64,000 nucleotides of DNA from Zingiber officinale (Eukaryota > Streptophyta > Magnoliopsida > Zingiberales > Zingiberaceae): positions 54,840,722 to 54,904,721 of the forward strand of contig NC_056000.1 in assembly GCF_018446385.1 (NCBI RefSeq), in the 5' to 3' direction. The notes below the pieces were generated by a model, which did not search any database, was not told the DNA's origin, and saw only the letters and a program-made list of their open reading frames with translations. The position numbers were made by a program, and so were the translations under genes. Shown here piece by piece: positions 10,061 to 21,570 of the stretch. Numbering within the stretch: the first letter of the stretch is position 1; each line of letters starts with the position of its first letter.

Positions 10061-13045
10061 AATTTCGTCCCCGAAATTGACTTACCAAATAAATCCGGAT
10101 AGCGGCCGCGCATATCTTGTTCCGTTTCCCAGGTGGCCTCCTCCATCTGCTGGTTTCCCCATAAAATCTTCACCATTTTGATCTCCTTGTTCCTCAATTT
10201 TCGTACTTGACGCTCAAGAATCTGTTTCGGGCATTCCTCGTAGGTCAGATCTGATGTCCACTGCATGGTCTCATGTCCGATCACATGAGAGGGGTTAGAT
10301 ATGTATCGTCTAAGCATAGATACATGGAACACATTGTGTACCCCGGACAGATTTGGTGGTAGGGCAACCCTATAAGCTCGAGTTCCAATCCTGTCCAGAA
10401 TCTCAAATGGTCCAATATACCTTGGACTGAGCTTCCCTTTCTTTCTGAACCTTAGTACCCCTTTCATTGGTGACACTTTAAGAAATACATGATCTCCAAC
10501 TGAAAATTCCAAATCTCTTCGTCGCTGATCAACATAATTCTTTTGACGACTTTGCGCTGCTTGCATTCTATTCCGAATCTTCTCCACTAGCTCCACTGTT
10601 TGGGTCACTATGTCTGGGCCCAGAACTATCCTCTCGCCGACTTCATCCCAATATAACGGCGTTCTGCACTTCCTTCCATACAACGCCTCATATGGAGCCA
10701 TACCTATGGTTGCCTGATAACTGTTATTATAAGTGAATTCTATCAAAGGAAGCTTTGACTCCCGATTTCCCTTGAAATCCATCATACATGCTCGTAGCAG
10801 GTCCTCCAAAATCTGAATCACCCGTTCAGACTGACCATCCGTCTGGGGATGGAAGGCGGTACTAAAAGTGAGCATGGTACCCATTCCCCGATGTAGACTT
10901 TCCCAGAATCCCGAGGTAAATTTTGGATCTTTGTCTGACACAATTTGAACTGGGATCTCATGTAGCCGCACTACTTCTCTTATGTATAGCTCTGCATACT
11001 GCATCATCGTGAAGGTGGTTTTTACTGGTAGGAAATGTGCCGACTTGGTCAATCGGTCCACAATAACCCATACAGGGTTTGATCCCTTAGGAGTGGTTGG
11101 TAGACACACCACGAAATCCATGGAAACTTCTTCCCACTTCCAGACAGGGATCGGAAGTGGCTCCAGCAGTCTTGCTGGTCTCTGATGCTCAGTCTTTACT
11201 TGTTGACATGTGAGGCATTCATGCACTACCTTGACTATGTCCTTTTTCATACTTGGCCGCCAATACAATAACTTCATATCCATATACATCTTTATGCTCC
11301 CAGGATGTGTGGAATATGGGGTGTTATGCGCTTCATTCATGAGATCCTCTCGAAGTGTACCCATCTTAGGTACCCAGATGCGGTCCTTGTATCGCACGAC
11401 TCCACCCACAGTAGAGTAAATAGCCTGCCCTTTTTCTTCATCTTTCCGCTTCCACTCTGTTAATTGTTGGTCCACCATCTGTCCTTCCTGGATCTGATCT
11501 AGTAAATTTGACTTTACGATCAATGCTGACAATTTAAGCTGCTCCCTTGGTGCTACTACCTCCAAATTCAATCGTTGGAATTCCGATATCAACTGCTGTT
11601 GGCTGGTTAGTTGCGACAACATGACGGATTTGTGGCTCAAAGCATCAGCTACCACGTTAGCCTTACCCGGATGATAGTTGATGTTACAGTCATAATCCTT
11701 CACTAGCTCCAGCCACCGTCTCTGTCTCATATTTAATTCCTTCTGTGTGAAGAAATATTTCAAACTCTTGTGTTTTGTGTAGATCTCACATCGTTCCCCG
11801 TAAAGGTAGTGCCTCTAGATCTTTAGAGCAAATATAACCGCCGCTAGCTCCAAATCATGGGTGGGATAGTTTTCCTCGTGTACCTTCAACTGACGTGAGG
11901 CATACGCAATGACCTTCCCGTTCTGCATTAGCACAGCTCCCAGTCTAGTTTTGGAGGCGTCAGTGTACACCACAAACCGTCCAGAACCATCCGGTATCGT
12001 AAGCACTGGTGACGTCGTCAATCTTCCTTTCAACTCCTCAAAGCTTTTCATGCACCGATCTGTCCATTCATATCTTACCCCCTTCTTAGTCAGCGAGGTC
12101 AGCGGCAAGGCAATCCGGGAAAAATTCTGGATGAACCTTCGATAGTAACCTACCAATCCCAAGAAACTCCATATCTCAGAAGCATTCTTTGGCGTATCCC
12201 AATTCCAGATTGCCTCAACTTTGGCCGGATCCACTTCTATCCCGTTCCCTGAGACAATGTGCCCTAGAAATGGAATCTGATTTAGCCAAAAGTCACACTT
12301 GCTAAATTTGGCATACAAACGATGATCCTTCAACGTCTGTAGCACCGTGGTTAAATGCAGACGATGTTCTTGGCAATTTCGAGAGTAAATTAATATATCG
12401 TCAATGAAGACAATAACAAACTGGTCCAAGTAGGAGTGAAATACTCGATTCATCAAGTCCATAATGCTGCCGGGGCATTTGTGAGTCCGGATGGCATAAC
12501 CAGGAACTCATAATGCCCGTATCGGGTTTTGAATGCTGTTTTGTGCACATCTTCCTCCTTTACCTTCATATGATGATACCCTGATCACAAATCGATTTTG
12601 AAAACACTGTTGCTCCCTGTAACTGGTCGAACAGGTCATCGATCATGGGCAATGGGTACTTGTTCTTGATTGTCACTCGATTTAGCTCCCGGTAATCGAT
12701 GCACAGCCGCATGGTCCCATCTTTCTTGCGTACGAATAACATCGGGGCTCCCCATGGTGACACGCTTGGTCATATAAAACCCTTGTCCAGCAATTCCTGC
12801 AATTGCCCCTTCAACTCTTTCATTTCGGTAGGCGCAAACCGATATGGTGCTTTTGACACCGGCGTAGTTCCCAGTACTAGTTCTATTCCGAATTCCACCT
12901 CCCGAGTCGGGGGTAGACCTGTAACATCCTCTGGAAACACCTCTGGGAAGTCTTGGGCTATTTCCACTTCCTCCAAACTTGGTCGTTGTGTCCCCGACTT
13001 AACCGAGATGTGAACTAAAATCTCCTCACATCCCTTGCTTAGCAT
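10054..13045 (-). pseudogene. Ty3/gypsy chromovirus (Tekay-like) pol: RT, RNase H, integrase, chromodomain
   Basis: In order: the start of RT ([15 protein letters not shown]), the RT catalytic FIDD in [13 protein letters not shown], RNase H ([14 protein letters not shown]), integrase with its HHCC zinc finger and DDE core ([25 protein letters not shown]), a GPY/F-like module ([11 protein letters not shown]) and a terminal chromodomain ([19 protein letters not shown]). Chromodomains bias insertion into heterochromatin. The 569-codon 3' ORF (10054-11763) is intact, but upstream there are stops at an expected KGFI-R-P arginine, at an expected arginine in IDL-R-SGYHH, and at an expected tryptophan in ALKI-W-RHYL, plus one-base deletions near 12470 and 12600. 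Confidence 0.93.
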
Positions 13046-14512
13046 TCGTCAAGCTTTGCACATGGAGATCATGTGGGGAACAACTATCTGTGAAGCTGCT
13101 TGAAAAATGAGGAGTTTTTCATTTGGTAGCTTTAACTTAATCGTCCGCTGTTTACAATCGATGACTGCCTCGTGCTGAACCAACCAGTCCATGCCAAGGA
13201 TCACATCAAACTCTGTCATTTCCAACACGATGAACCTCGCGCCCACCATATGATCTTGCATCATCATCTGACAGTTCTTTACCATCCTGTTGCTATGCAA
13301 TTCCTCCCCTGACGGTAATGAAACACTATATCCCGCAACCATTCGTTTAGGTATAATGCCGAGTTTTGTGAGGTAAGCCTCAGATATAAAGGAATGTGTA
13401 GCTACGGAATCTATTAATACATGGGCTGGAATATTGGCAATATAAATCATACTTGTGATAATAGCTGTGTCCAGGTCCACCTGCTCTTGAGTCAGCGCAA
13501 ATACTCTCCCTTTGGTTGGCTCCGTGAGCAGTGGACATTCTCTTGCGAAGTGTCCTGACTTCTTACACATATAGCAAGCATCTGTACCCGTCAAACACTG
13601 CCCAGTGTGAATCTTCTCGCACTTGGAACAGCGAACCTTGTTTTCAGCCCTGACACCAGTGCCTTCAGCTGCTTGTATCTTCTGAATTTGCTGCCACGGC
13701 TGCGCCTGCTTAAATGGTCGCTTTCCTGGATTCTGACCAGGAACTGACCTCTTCTTTCCCGGCTCCTGCTGATCCCGTCCCTGATAACTCAATCTCTTGT
13801 TCTGAGCTTCCTTGACCATGTCATTTCTATCTCTTTCAGACATCAATGCTTGGTCAACTGCCTCTCTGAATGTGGTGACCCGACTCAGCCTGACATCATG
13901 GCGAATAGCCGGCCTCAACCCTTCGGTGAAGTGCTTCAATTCTTCGACTGGTTGGCTGGTAATCATAGGTACAAAATAGCGTCCTCTCTTGAACCTCCTG
14001 ACATACTCCGCCACCGTCATATCTCCCTGGCGAAGCTCCAAGAATTCCCGTGCCAGTCGTGTCTTATTGTCAACTGTGAAATAATTTCCATAGAATACCT
14101 CCTTAAAATCAGCCCAAGTCAAAATAGTTAGATCTACAGTCAGCCGCGCACCCTCCCACCATACTCGAGCATCATCCCGGAGCATGAATATCGCACACCT
14201 GACCTTGTACGCATCTGTGAGCTGCATGAAGTCAAATATCGTTTCCAGAGACCAAATCCATCCCTCTGCAGCGATTGGGTCTGTGGCGCCTTTAAACTCC
14301 GTCGGTCCAAGCTCCCGAAACTGCTTGTAGACCGGTTGCGTACTAGATGTAGAACGTCTGGGTGTGCTCCCCTGCTCCCTAGCCTGCAATATTTGTTGAA
14401 TCCGTTTCCCATGAATGCAGTTCTGCTCATGTAGAAGTGCAGTAAGTCTTTCTAGAAACTGGTTGTTCTGACCGCCCATCTCTCCGTTGTTGTTGTTCCT
14501 TCTACCAGCCAT
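13046..14512 (-). pseudogene. Chromovirus gag and protease
   Basis: 487 codons start at MAGRRNNNNGEM. The capsid region (WWEGARLTVDLTILTWADF, FLELRQGDMTVAEYVRRF) is followed by a CCHC zinc knuckle (CYMCKKSGHFARECP) and a retropepsin-like domain. The protease active site reads DSVATHS where the family has DSGATHS, so the essential glycine is lost. The frame ends at a TGA (13046-13048) that directly joins in frame to the pol ORF (MLSKGCEEIL), where relatives have a sense codon, usually arginine. Gag and pol were therefore probably one ORF split by a single nonsense change. Confidence 0.92.
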
Positions 14513-14695
14513 ATCCTGTACATTTCCGATTTAATCTCATTCATATTCCATAATTACATATCAGTATATCAATCATAATATGACTAAGTTATCACATTAA
14601 ATACAAAACTAAAATAATGTAGATCTTACAAACTGTTGGTTGAAGTAGTCGAGTTTCTGACGAGATGGCTAGCGCATGATGTCCCTTAGGAGTGT

Positions 14696-14708
14696 GGCTC
14701 TGATACCA
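14696..14708 (-). other. Primer binding site of the chromovirus
   Basis: The minus strand reads TGGTATCAGAGCC (tRNA-Met type). It lies about 12 bases from the nearest LTR-like terminus, TGTAACC at 14721. Confidence 0.8.
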
Positions 14709-14729
14709 ACAGAAACATCCTGTAACCAA

Positions 14730-14732
<3 letters not shown>

Positions 14733-14760
<28 letters not shown>
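14733..14760. repeat. 28-bp homopolymer (T on plus, A on minus)
   Basis: An uninterrupted run of 28 T lies between GGTTGGTTACA and the U5-like sequence. It could be a simple expansion or mark a join. Confidence 0.95.
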
Positions 14761-14875
14761 GCGTCATCCACAAGCGGTGTAGAATTGCTCTAAGACATGT
14801 TTCTCCCTGACGGCTCACCTCCCCCTAGCAAAAAGGGTTAAAACCCTTATATAGACTTAGGGTTGGCCGCGGCGG

Positions 14876-15165
14876 CACGGCCGTGTAAGAGTGGCACGGC
14901 CGTGCCCTTCTTCGGTTCGGTGCGTGGCTGCACGGTCGTGCAGGGTTGCACGGTCGTGTAGCCCTTAGGCTCTGTCTCATGGGGCACGACCGTGCAGGGG
15001 TGCACGACCATGCAAGTCTCCTTCTCTGTCTGGGGTGGCACGGTCGTGCAGGGTTGCACCACCGTGTGCTGACTGGCTGCTGTTGTGGTCGCACGACCGT
15101 GTAGGGTTGCATGACCGTGTGCTCTTCCTCTCCTGTTTGGCCACACGGACGTGCAGGGTTACACA
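14876..15165 (-). repeat. CACGGCCGTG-type palindrome cluster upstream of LTR TATA
   Basis: Perfect palindromes are at 14876-14885 and 14894-14905. About ten further CACGGTCGTG or CACGACCGTG variants, often paired, follow to about 15165. The cluster begins about 20 bp upstream of the TATA box in LTR orientation. Cys/Pro/Arg-rich ORFs here are a by-product of the repeats. Confidence 0.88.
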
Positions 15166-15400
15166 ACCATGTCGTCTGGTTGGTTCTGGTGCATCAATGT
15201 CCTCCGTTCAAGCTCCGAAAATCTTTCCTGTCAACATAAAATCAAATAAAGAGCAGATATCCGAACAAAACAATAGATATGATGAATTCAAGATAAAAGA
15301 TGTGATCATGTGAAGAATATATGTGCATCAGTCACGTGAATGTGCGCTAAAACATGCGTAGAAGATCATAATATTTGCACACATCATTTGACATAATGTC

Positions 15401-17816
15401 TGTTGGTTGCTTCTCGGAAAACCTAGAGGTTCCACTGTACAAAAATTTTGTACAAAGGTCTGAACCTTTTCCTAGCTACCATGTGTTCTTTTAAATTAAA
15501 TTTTGGATCGCCTGCGGAACTTAACACGTTTGATCCAAAACTTAATCTATTTGTTCTTTTAGGTTTTGACTTGGATCTCCTGCGGAACTTAACACGTTCG
15601 ACCCAAGTCTCCTTAAGTTATTAATTCCATTAAATATTAATTTCCATAAAAGGTTCCCAGTACTGACGTGGCGAGGCACATGGCCTTCTTGGATATGGGA
15701 GCAACCACCACCGACTAGACAAAACCTTTAATAGAAAGCTAATATTTAATTTCCTAAAATAACTTTAGGTTAACCAAAGAGAACAATCAAATCACAAGGA
15801 AAAGAAAGAAAACAAAAGAACACAACTTCGAAAAACATATTCGAAATATTAGAACGTAAGCCTCTTGTATTTGGTATTATTTCCATAAATAACTAGCATG
15901 ATGCGGAAAGAAAAATTACTAGTTATACCTTGTAGAAAAACCTCTTGATCTTCTACCGTATTCCTCTTCTAACCTCGGACGTTGTGTGGGCAACGATCTT
16001 CCGAGATGAGAAACCACCAAGCACCTTCTTCTCCTCCTAGCTAGGTTCGGCCAAAACAAGAAAGCTCCACCAAGGAAGAAGAAAAACACCAACCAAGCTC
16101 TAAGAGATGCAAGCTTCCTCTCCTTCTTCTTCTTCTTCTCCAAGTAGTATCCGGCCTCCACAAGACCTCCAAGCAATAGAGAGTTTCGGCCACCATAAAG
16201 AGGAAGAAGAGAAGAGATGATGGCCGGCCACAACACCAAGGAAAAGAGGGAGAGAAAACAATAGAGGTTGTATCTCATGAAGGCACCCTCACCCCTTCTT
16301 TTATATTCCTTGGCCTAGGCAAATTAGGAAATTTAATTACAATAAAATTTCCTCAATTTCCTTGACATGATTTAATTTAGAAAAATAAAACAAATTTTCC
16401 AAATTAAAGTTCAATGGCCGGCCACATCATTGGAGAGCAAATTGGACAAGTTTTAATCAACAATTAAAACTTCCTAATTTGTTTCCGGAAATTTTAAAAA
16501 TAAAATTTCTCTTTAAAAATCTCTTCATGGTTGATAAAAGGAAATTTCTATAATTTTAATTTTATCAACATGTGGATAATTTTTAAAGAGAAAATAAAAT
16601 AACTCTCCAATCTACAAATAAGGAAAGAGATTTAATCTCTTTCTTTAATCTTTTGTAGATCTTTTACAAGAGAGATATTTTAATTTTAATTCTCTTTAAT
16701 AAATTATTTCTTCCACATAATAAAAATTAAAATTAAATTACCTTTTTAATTTAATTTGGCCGGCCCCCACTAGCTTGGGTTCAAGCTAGGGCCGGCCACC
16801 CAATTTTATACCTAGGCCGGCCCTAGCTTGTTCCCAAGCTAGCTTGGCCGGCCCCTATTGTGTGGGTATAGAAGGTGGGTATAGGTGGGTATAGAACTCT
16901 ATAAATAAGAGGCTACGATAGGGACCGAGAGGAGGAATTGGTTTTGGTCTCCCGATAAAATTAAGCATCCCGTGTTCGCCCCGAACACACAACTTAATTT
17001 TATCAATAATAATTCATTCCACTAGAGAATTATTATTGAACTACCGCACCAATCCCAAATTATATTTTTGGGCTCCTTCTTATTATGAGTGTGTTAGTCT
17101 CCCTGTGTTTAAGATATCGAATGTCCACTAATTAAGTGAGTTACTGACAACTCATTTAATTAATTTCTTAGTCCAAGAGTAGTACCACTCAACCTTATTA
17201 TCATGTCGGACTAAGTCCACCTGCAGGGTTTAACATGACAATCCTTATGAGCTCCTCTTGAGGACATTATCAACCTAGTATCACTAGGACACAGTTTCCT
17301 TCTATAATCAACAACACACACTATAAGTGATATCATTTCCCAACTTATCGGGCTTATTGATTCATCGAACTAAATCTCACCCATTGATAAATTAAAGAAA
17401 TAAATATCAAATATATGTGCTTGTTATTATATTAGGATTAAGAGCACACACTTCCATAATAACTGAGGTCTTTGTTCCTTTATAAAGTCAGTATAAAAAG
17501 AACGACCTCAAATGGTCCTACTCAATACACTCTAAGTGTACTAGTGTAATTATATAGTTAAGATAAACTAACATCTAATTACACTACGACCTTCCAACGG
17601 TTTGTTCCTTTCCATCTTAGTCGTGAGCTACTGTTTATAATTTATAAGGAACCGATAACATGATCTTCTGTGTATGACACCACACACCATGTTATCTACA
17701 ATATAAATTAATTGAGCAACTACATTTATCATAAATGTAGACATTTGACCAATGTGATTCTTATTTCTAGATAAATGTTTATACCAAAAGCTAGGCTTTT
17801 AGTATACACTCTAACA
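15401..17816 (-). mobile_element. LTR-C: reverse-oriented copia LTR (2416 bp), no target duplication
   Basis: On the minus strand it starts TGTTAGAGTGTATACTAAA and ends AGAAGCAACCAACA. It is a close relative of LTR-B throughout, including the closing ACCTCTAGGTTTTCCGAG. The outer five bases are ATGTC on the left and GTCCT on the right, so there is no 5-bp duplication. It joins an Athila-like LTR start on the left to Athila-like gag on the right, suggesting recombination between two insertions with loss of the DNA between them. ORFs inside it are not genes. Confidence 0.88.
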
Positions 17817-19564
17817 GTCCTTCAAGAATTTGGCAAACTTGGGCATTTGTAGAATTGCATCAATAAGTGACACTTCAACACATATTTCCTTATCTTTCTC
17901 CAAGAATTTGCCAAACTCTTCATCCTTCTTGAGCATTACAAGTCTTTGAGGAAAAGGAACAACCTACTTTGTTGGTTAAGTGGAAGAGTCTCTTCAACCT
18001 TAGTGGTACTCTCCTTATCATCTTGAATCTGATTTGGCGTTGGAGGAGAGAGCTCTTCTTCAGTTTGCATCCCTTTTGGAGCAGTCACTTGGGGATATCC
18101 CAAGGTTCGTCCGCTCCTAAGTTCAATTCTATTACAATGCTCCAAAGGATTAACATCAGGTTTACCAAGTAGTTGTCCTGGTGCTCTAGAAGATGAGGAA
18201 GCTAATTGGGCAATCTGGCTATCCAGAATCTTTTGATGTCTATCAGAATTATCCATTCTCTGAGGAAGCTTCAAAATGTCCTGCTTCATTTCATTTTGAT
18301 TAGAGATAATTTCTTCAAGCATCTTTTCGATTTTAGACATAGGAAAGCCTTGAGAAGATTGTTGCTGAAAATTCTGCTGCCCAGATTGAAAATTAGGTCT
18401 TGCCCCCATAGATGGTCCTTGATCTTGATTTTTCCTATAGGAAAAATTAGAATGACTTTTCCACCTAGGGTTGTATGTATTTGAGTATGGGTTGTTCTGC
18501 CTTTGATTAAGACCCATGATGGTGTCACATTGCTCTAATTGATTGATTTGTGCAGTGATAGCCCCCAATAGACATGAGTCATTAGAATGTTCTGAACTTC
18601 CACATAATTCACAAGAAGAAACAATGGCATTGACCGTACTTGGAATAGCTCCCATGTTTTTAAATCTCTTTGTAAGAGCATCCAGTTTTGCAGCCAATAA
18701 AGTAATTGCATCAACATCAAATTTCCCTGATGCTTTTGTTGTTGGGTTCACACAAGAATAGCCACCACTTCTTTCATTAGCCCATTGATGGTGATTTTGT
18801 GCTACACTTTCAATTATTTCTTCGGCTTCATCCAAGCTCTTGTTCATAAGCGCCCCTCCAGCATCTGAATCAAGGGACACCTTTGTATGATAATTGATGT
18901 CATTATAAAATGTATGTAACACTAACCACCTCTCCAAACCATGGTGTGGGTATTGTCTGAGAATACTATTATATCTATCCCAAGCTTCAAATAGAGATTT
19001 TGAGTCGGCTTGTTTGAAACTTGCAATAAGATTTCTCATATGAGCTGTTTTACTGGGAGGATAGAATTTATCAAGAAATTGCTGCTCACATTGTTCCCAT
19101 GTGGTGATGCTATTTGAAGCTAAAGAATTCAACTATTTCTTAGCTCTATCTCTCAAAGAAAACCCAAACAATAGTAAGTGGACAGCTTCATAAGGAACAC
19201 CATTCATCTTCATTGTGCTGCATATCTCATAGAAGACCTCCAAGTGTTGATTCGGGTCTTCATGCGGTCCTCCACCAAATTGATTTTGCTGCACCATAGA
19301 AATAATAGTCGGTTTGATCTCAAAATTATTTTCTTCGATTGAAGGTCTTGAAATACTAGATCGAAAACCCCTAGTGTAAGGTGCTGCATAATCCTTTAGT
19401 GGTCTATTAGCCATGATAGAATGTTCTTGTTCTTCTAAATGTCTTTGCAGAATTTTTCTTCTATGAAATGTTCTGTCTATCTCAGGGTCTAGAGGAAGAA
19501 GTTCTCCTGCAAAGTTAGATCTTCGCATACACAAGAACAAGATTACAAAATGATAGTTGTTCAA
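17817..19564 (-). pseudogene. Ty3/gypsy Athila/Tat-type gag, 3' end cut by LTR-C
   Basis: The N-terminal part carries GELLPLDPEIDRTF and MANRPLKDYAAP. The capsid core includes GGPHEDPNQHLEVFYEICST, LNSLASNSITTWEQCEQQFL and FKQADSKSLFEAWDRY, and a zinc-binding CELCGSSEHSNDSC follows. A stop at 19130-19132 interrupts RAKK-LNSL where relatives have tryptophan (TGG to TAG). Around 17940-17960 a frameshift separates the main ORF from VPFPQRL and MPKFAKFLKD, a conserved stretch before the protease. Sequence stops at LTR-C, so protease and pol are absent. Confidence 0.9.
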
Positions 19565-19804
19565 AAGAACAAGAAAGAAGAACGAAACTAAATCAAAGAC
19601 AAGAAAAATAGAGAAAAATTAGATTAGAATGTTAGAAAATTAAAAGTGCAGAATTAGAATTGCAACAAACAAGAAGTAGAAAAGAATAAAAGAAAAAGTT
19701 ATGAAAACAGAATTCTAAAAACTAGATTCAACTATGCAAATGAAAAGAAAAGAAAAGTTATGTTTAGTCTAACACAATTGATAATCCCTAATGTTATAGC
19801 GCAG

Positions 19805-19822
19805 TCCCCGGCAATGGCGCCA
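19805..19822 (-). other. Primer binding site of the Athila-like element
   Basis: The minus strand reads TGGCGCCATTGCCGGGGA, the tRNA-Asp-type PBS characteristic of Athila and relatives, five bases from the LTR end. Confidence 0.85.
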
Positions 19823-19828
19823 AAAACT

Positions 19829-21570
19829 TGTTGACTCTCTGCAAGTGTACGGAAATGTTGTAAGTAATAATAATAGATATCGTATCCACAGGGACTAGAA
19901 TAACCACTAAAGATGTCTCAACGCAAATTAGCTAAACAACTAATCAATTGGTTTTCAAAAGCTTAGTGTAACTATGAAAGGTAAACAAAGAAATGAAATA
20001 ATAAGAAACAAGAATAAGAGCAATGATAAGGGATGTTCTAGGAGTTTTGATTTCTTTGTAAGGTTATTAAATGTAAACGATCTACCAAATCTTATTCCTT
20101 AATTGTCTATTATTTGTAGAAGGTTGTCGGTTCTCTCTTGCAATAGACAACCGACCTAGGACTAAAATCTATACCTAAATGTGATCAATTAGGTATGAAT
20201 CTATGTTGCCCTTACACAGGCTTGTTCCTGTCACGAACGTCCCTCGGATAATCAACATAGGAATTCACAATTAATCAACTGTATAAAGATACAAAGATTA
20301 ATGCATACTATCTATCCTACCCCCTTGAATAACCCTATTTCACCTTCAAGATCATCCCTTAAACGTCCTTACACGGGCATATCTGTCACGTACGTCCCTC
20401 AAAAAATCGAATGAGGAATTACCTCTACAAGATCCACAAGATATCCAAACATTCAATCAAGTATGGTAATTAAGACCTAATCACAACATTCCACACAAGA
20501 AAGAATGGATACAAACAGGGAAAAATCATAGAAATAAGAAATTGGCATATCTACAAGAGTTTTACATCAAATCATCTTTACAATTACTCCCTCCATCTTA
20601 GAACAAGAGATGTAATCCATAGAACAAGGAAAGAAATCCAAAGATAAGAAGAATACAAGCATCTTGATCCCAAATCCAAGAAAGAAAGGGAAGAAAAGCT
20701 TATCTACGATGAAGAACCGTCTTCGGATCCAATCCTCGTTCCTCGGAGCCGAAACGATGAAGATTTGCCCTTAGACCGCTGGAAATCCCTCCAAGAAGGT
20801 GGAGGAACGCCCAAATCTTGATTTCCCCTAAAGAGGGAGAAGATCCCCTTTCAATTCATGAAGGAGGCCTTATATAGAGGGGAGGTTTGCGCGCCACACG
20901 GCCCCAAGGCATGACCGTGTGAGATTCACACGGTCAAGGCCACTCCCTTCTCTACCAACCTTTCACGGCCGTTTGTGATACACGGCCGTGACATGCTTCT
21001 TCCACATATCCCTTTGCATGGTCGTGTAGATCTACATGGCTTGAACAACCTCTGCCTCTAGAAACCTTGCACGACCATGTGGTGCACACGTCCAGGGACT
21101 TCTTGGTCTTTGGAAATACTACCTGGTCGTATGGTGCACACGGCCAGGGCCTTCTTGGTCTCTGGAAATGTTGCACGGTCGTGTAGTGTGCACGGTCGAG
21201 GCTTCTTTTGGCTTTAAATCTTGGCACGACCGTGTGAAGTTCACACGGCTGAGGCAACTTCCTTTTCTGCTGCAACCACATGGCCAAGGATCTCCACATG
21301 GCCTCGGCAACCTCCCATGGCAGGGTCGTGTGAGGTTCAGGTACAACGCCTTCCTCTCTAGCTTCGCTTGTAGATTTGGCCTCGAACATGAATCCTTCAC
21401 CAAATTCGACCCCTATACACAGAAAATGCACAAAAGCAGATATCTGAACAAAAAGAGTAAATATGCTGAAAGGAAAGCTAGAAGTATGAAAATATATAGA
21501 TAAAGCATGCTCAAAGTATGTGAATGTGCGTCAAAACATGCTAAACAGTGGATATAATCTACGCACATCA
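19829..21570 (-). mobile_element. 5' LTR of the Athila-like element (1742 bp)
   Basis: On the minus strand it runs from TGATGTGCGTAGATTATATC to GAGAGTCAACA. The TATA box (CTATATAAGG) is at plus 20869-20877. The R/U5 part has the TATCGTATCCACAGGGA-type sequence near 19880, familiar from this group. It abuts a 49-bp tandem array at 21571, into which the element inserted. Confidence 0.88.
20895..21325 (-). repeat. CACGGCCGTG-type palindrome cluster upstream of the Athila LTR TATA
   Basis: A perfect CACGGCCGTG is at 20981-20990, and many CACGGTCGTG, CACACGGCC or CACGACCGTG variants are spread over about 430 bp directly 5' of the TATA in LTR orientation. Overlapping ORFs are repeat artefacts. Confidence 0.85.

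Larger units (their letters stand above)
14721..15386 (-). mobile_element. LTR-like block at the 5' end of the chromovirus, unlike its 3' LTR
   Basis: On the minus strand it starts TGATGTGTGCAAATATT at 15386 and ends GGGTTGGTTACA at 14721, with a TATA (CTATATAAG, plus 14847-14854). Its first 150 bp resemble the start of the Athila-like LTR at 19829-21570: both have TGATGTGYG, GCATGTTTT, CGCACATTCAC and GATATCTGCT in the same order. It does not begin TGTAAGGCTCCC like the 3' LTR of the element it adjoins. It may be a chimera or a recombination join between an Athila-like LTR start and a chromovirus LTR end. Confidence 0.65.

Noticed and set aside
14825..15166. Cys/Pro/Arg-rich ORFs of about 100 codons on the minus strand
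   Set aside because: Several frames are open at once because the CACGGTCGTG repeats lack stops; the ORFs overlap an LTR promoter and have no domain.
20952..21431. 159-codon minus-strand ORF
   Set aside because: Lies in the palindrome-rich part of the Athila-like LTR and has low-complexity repeats; a by-product of composition.
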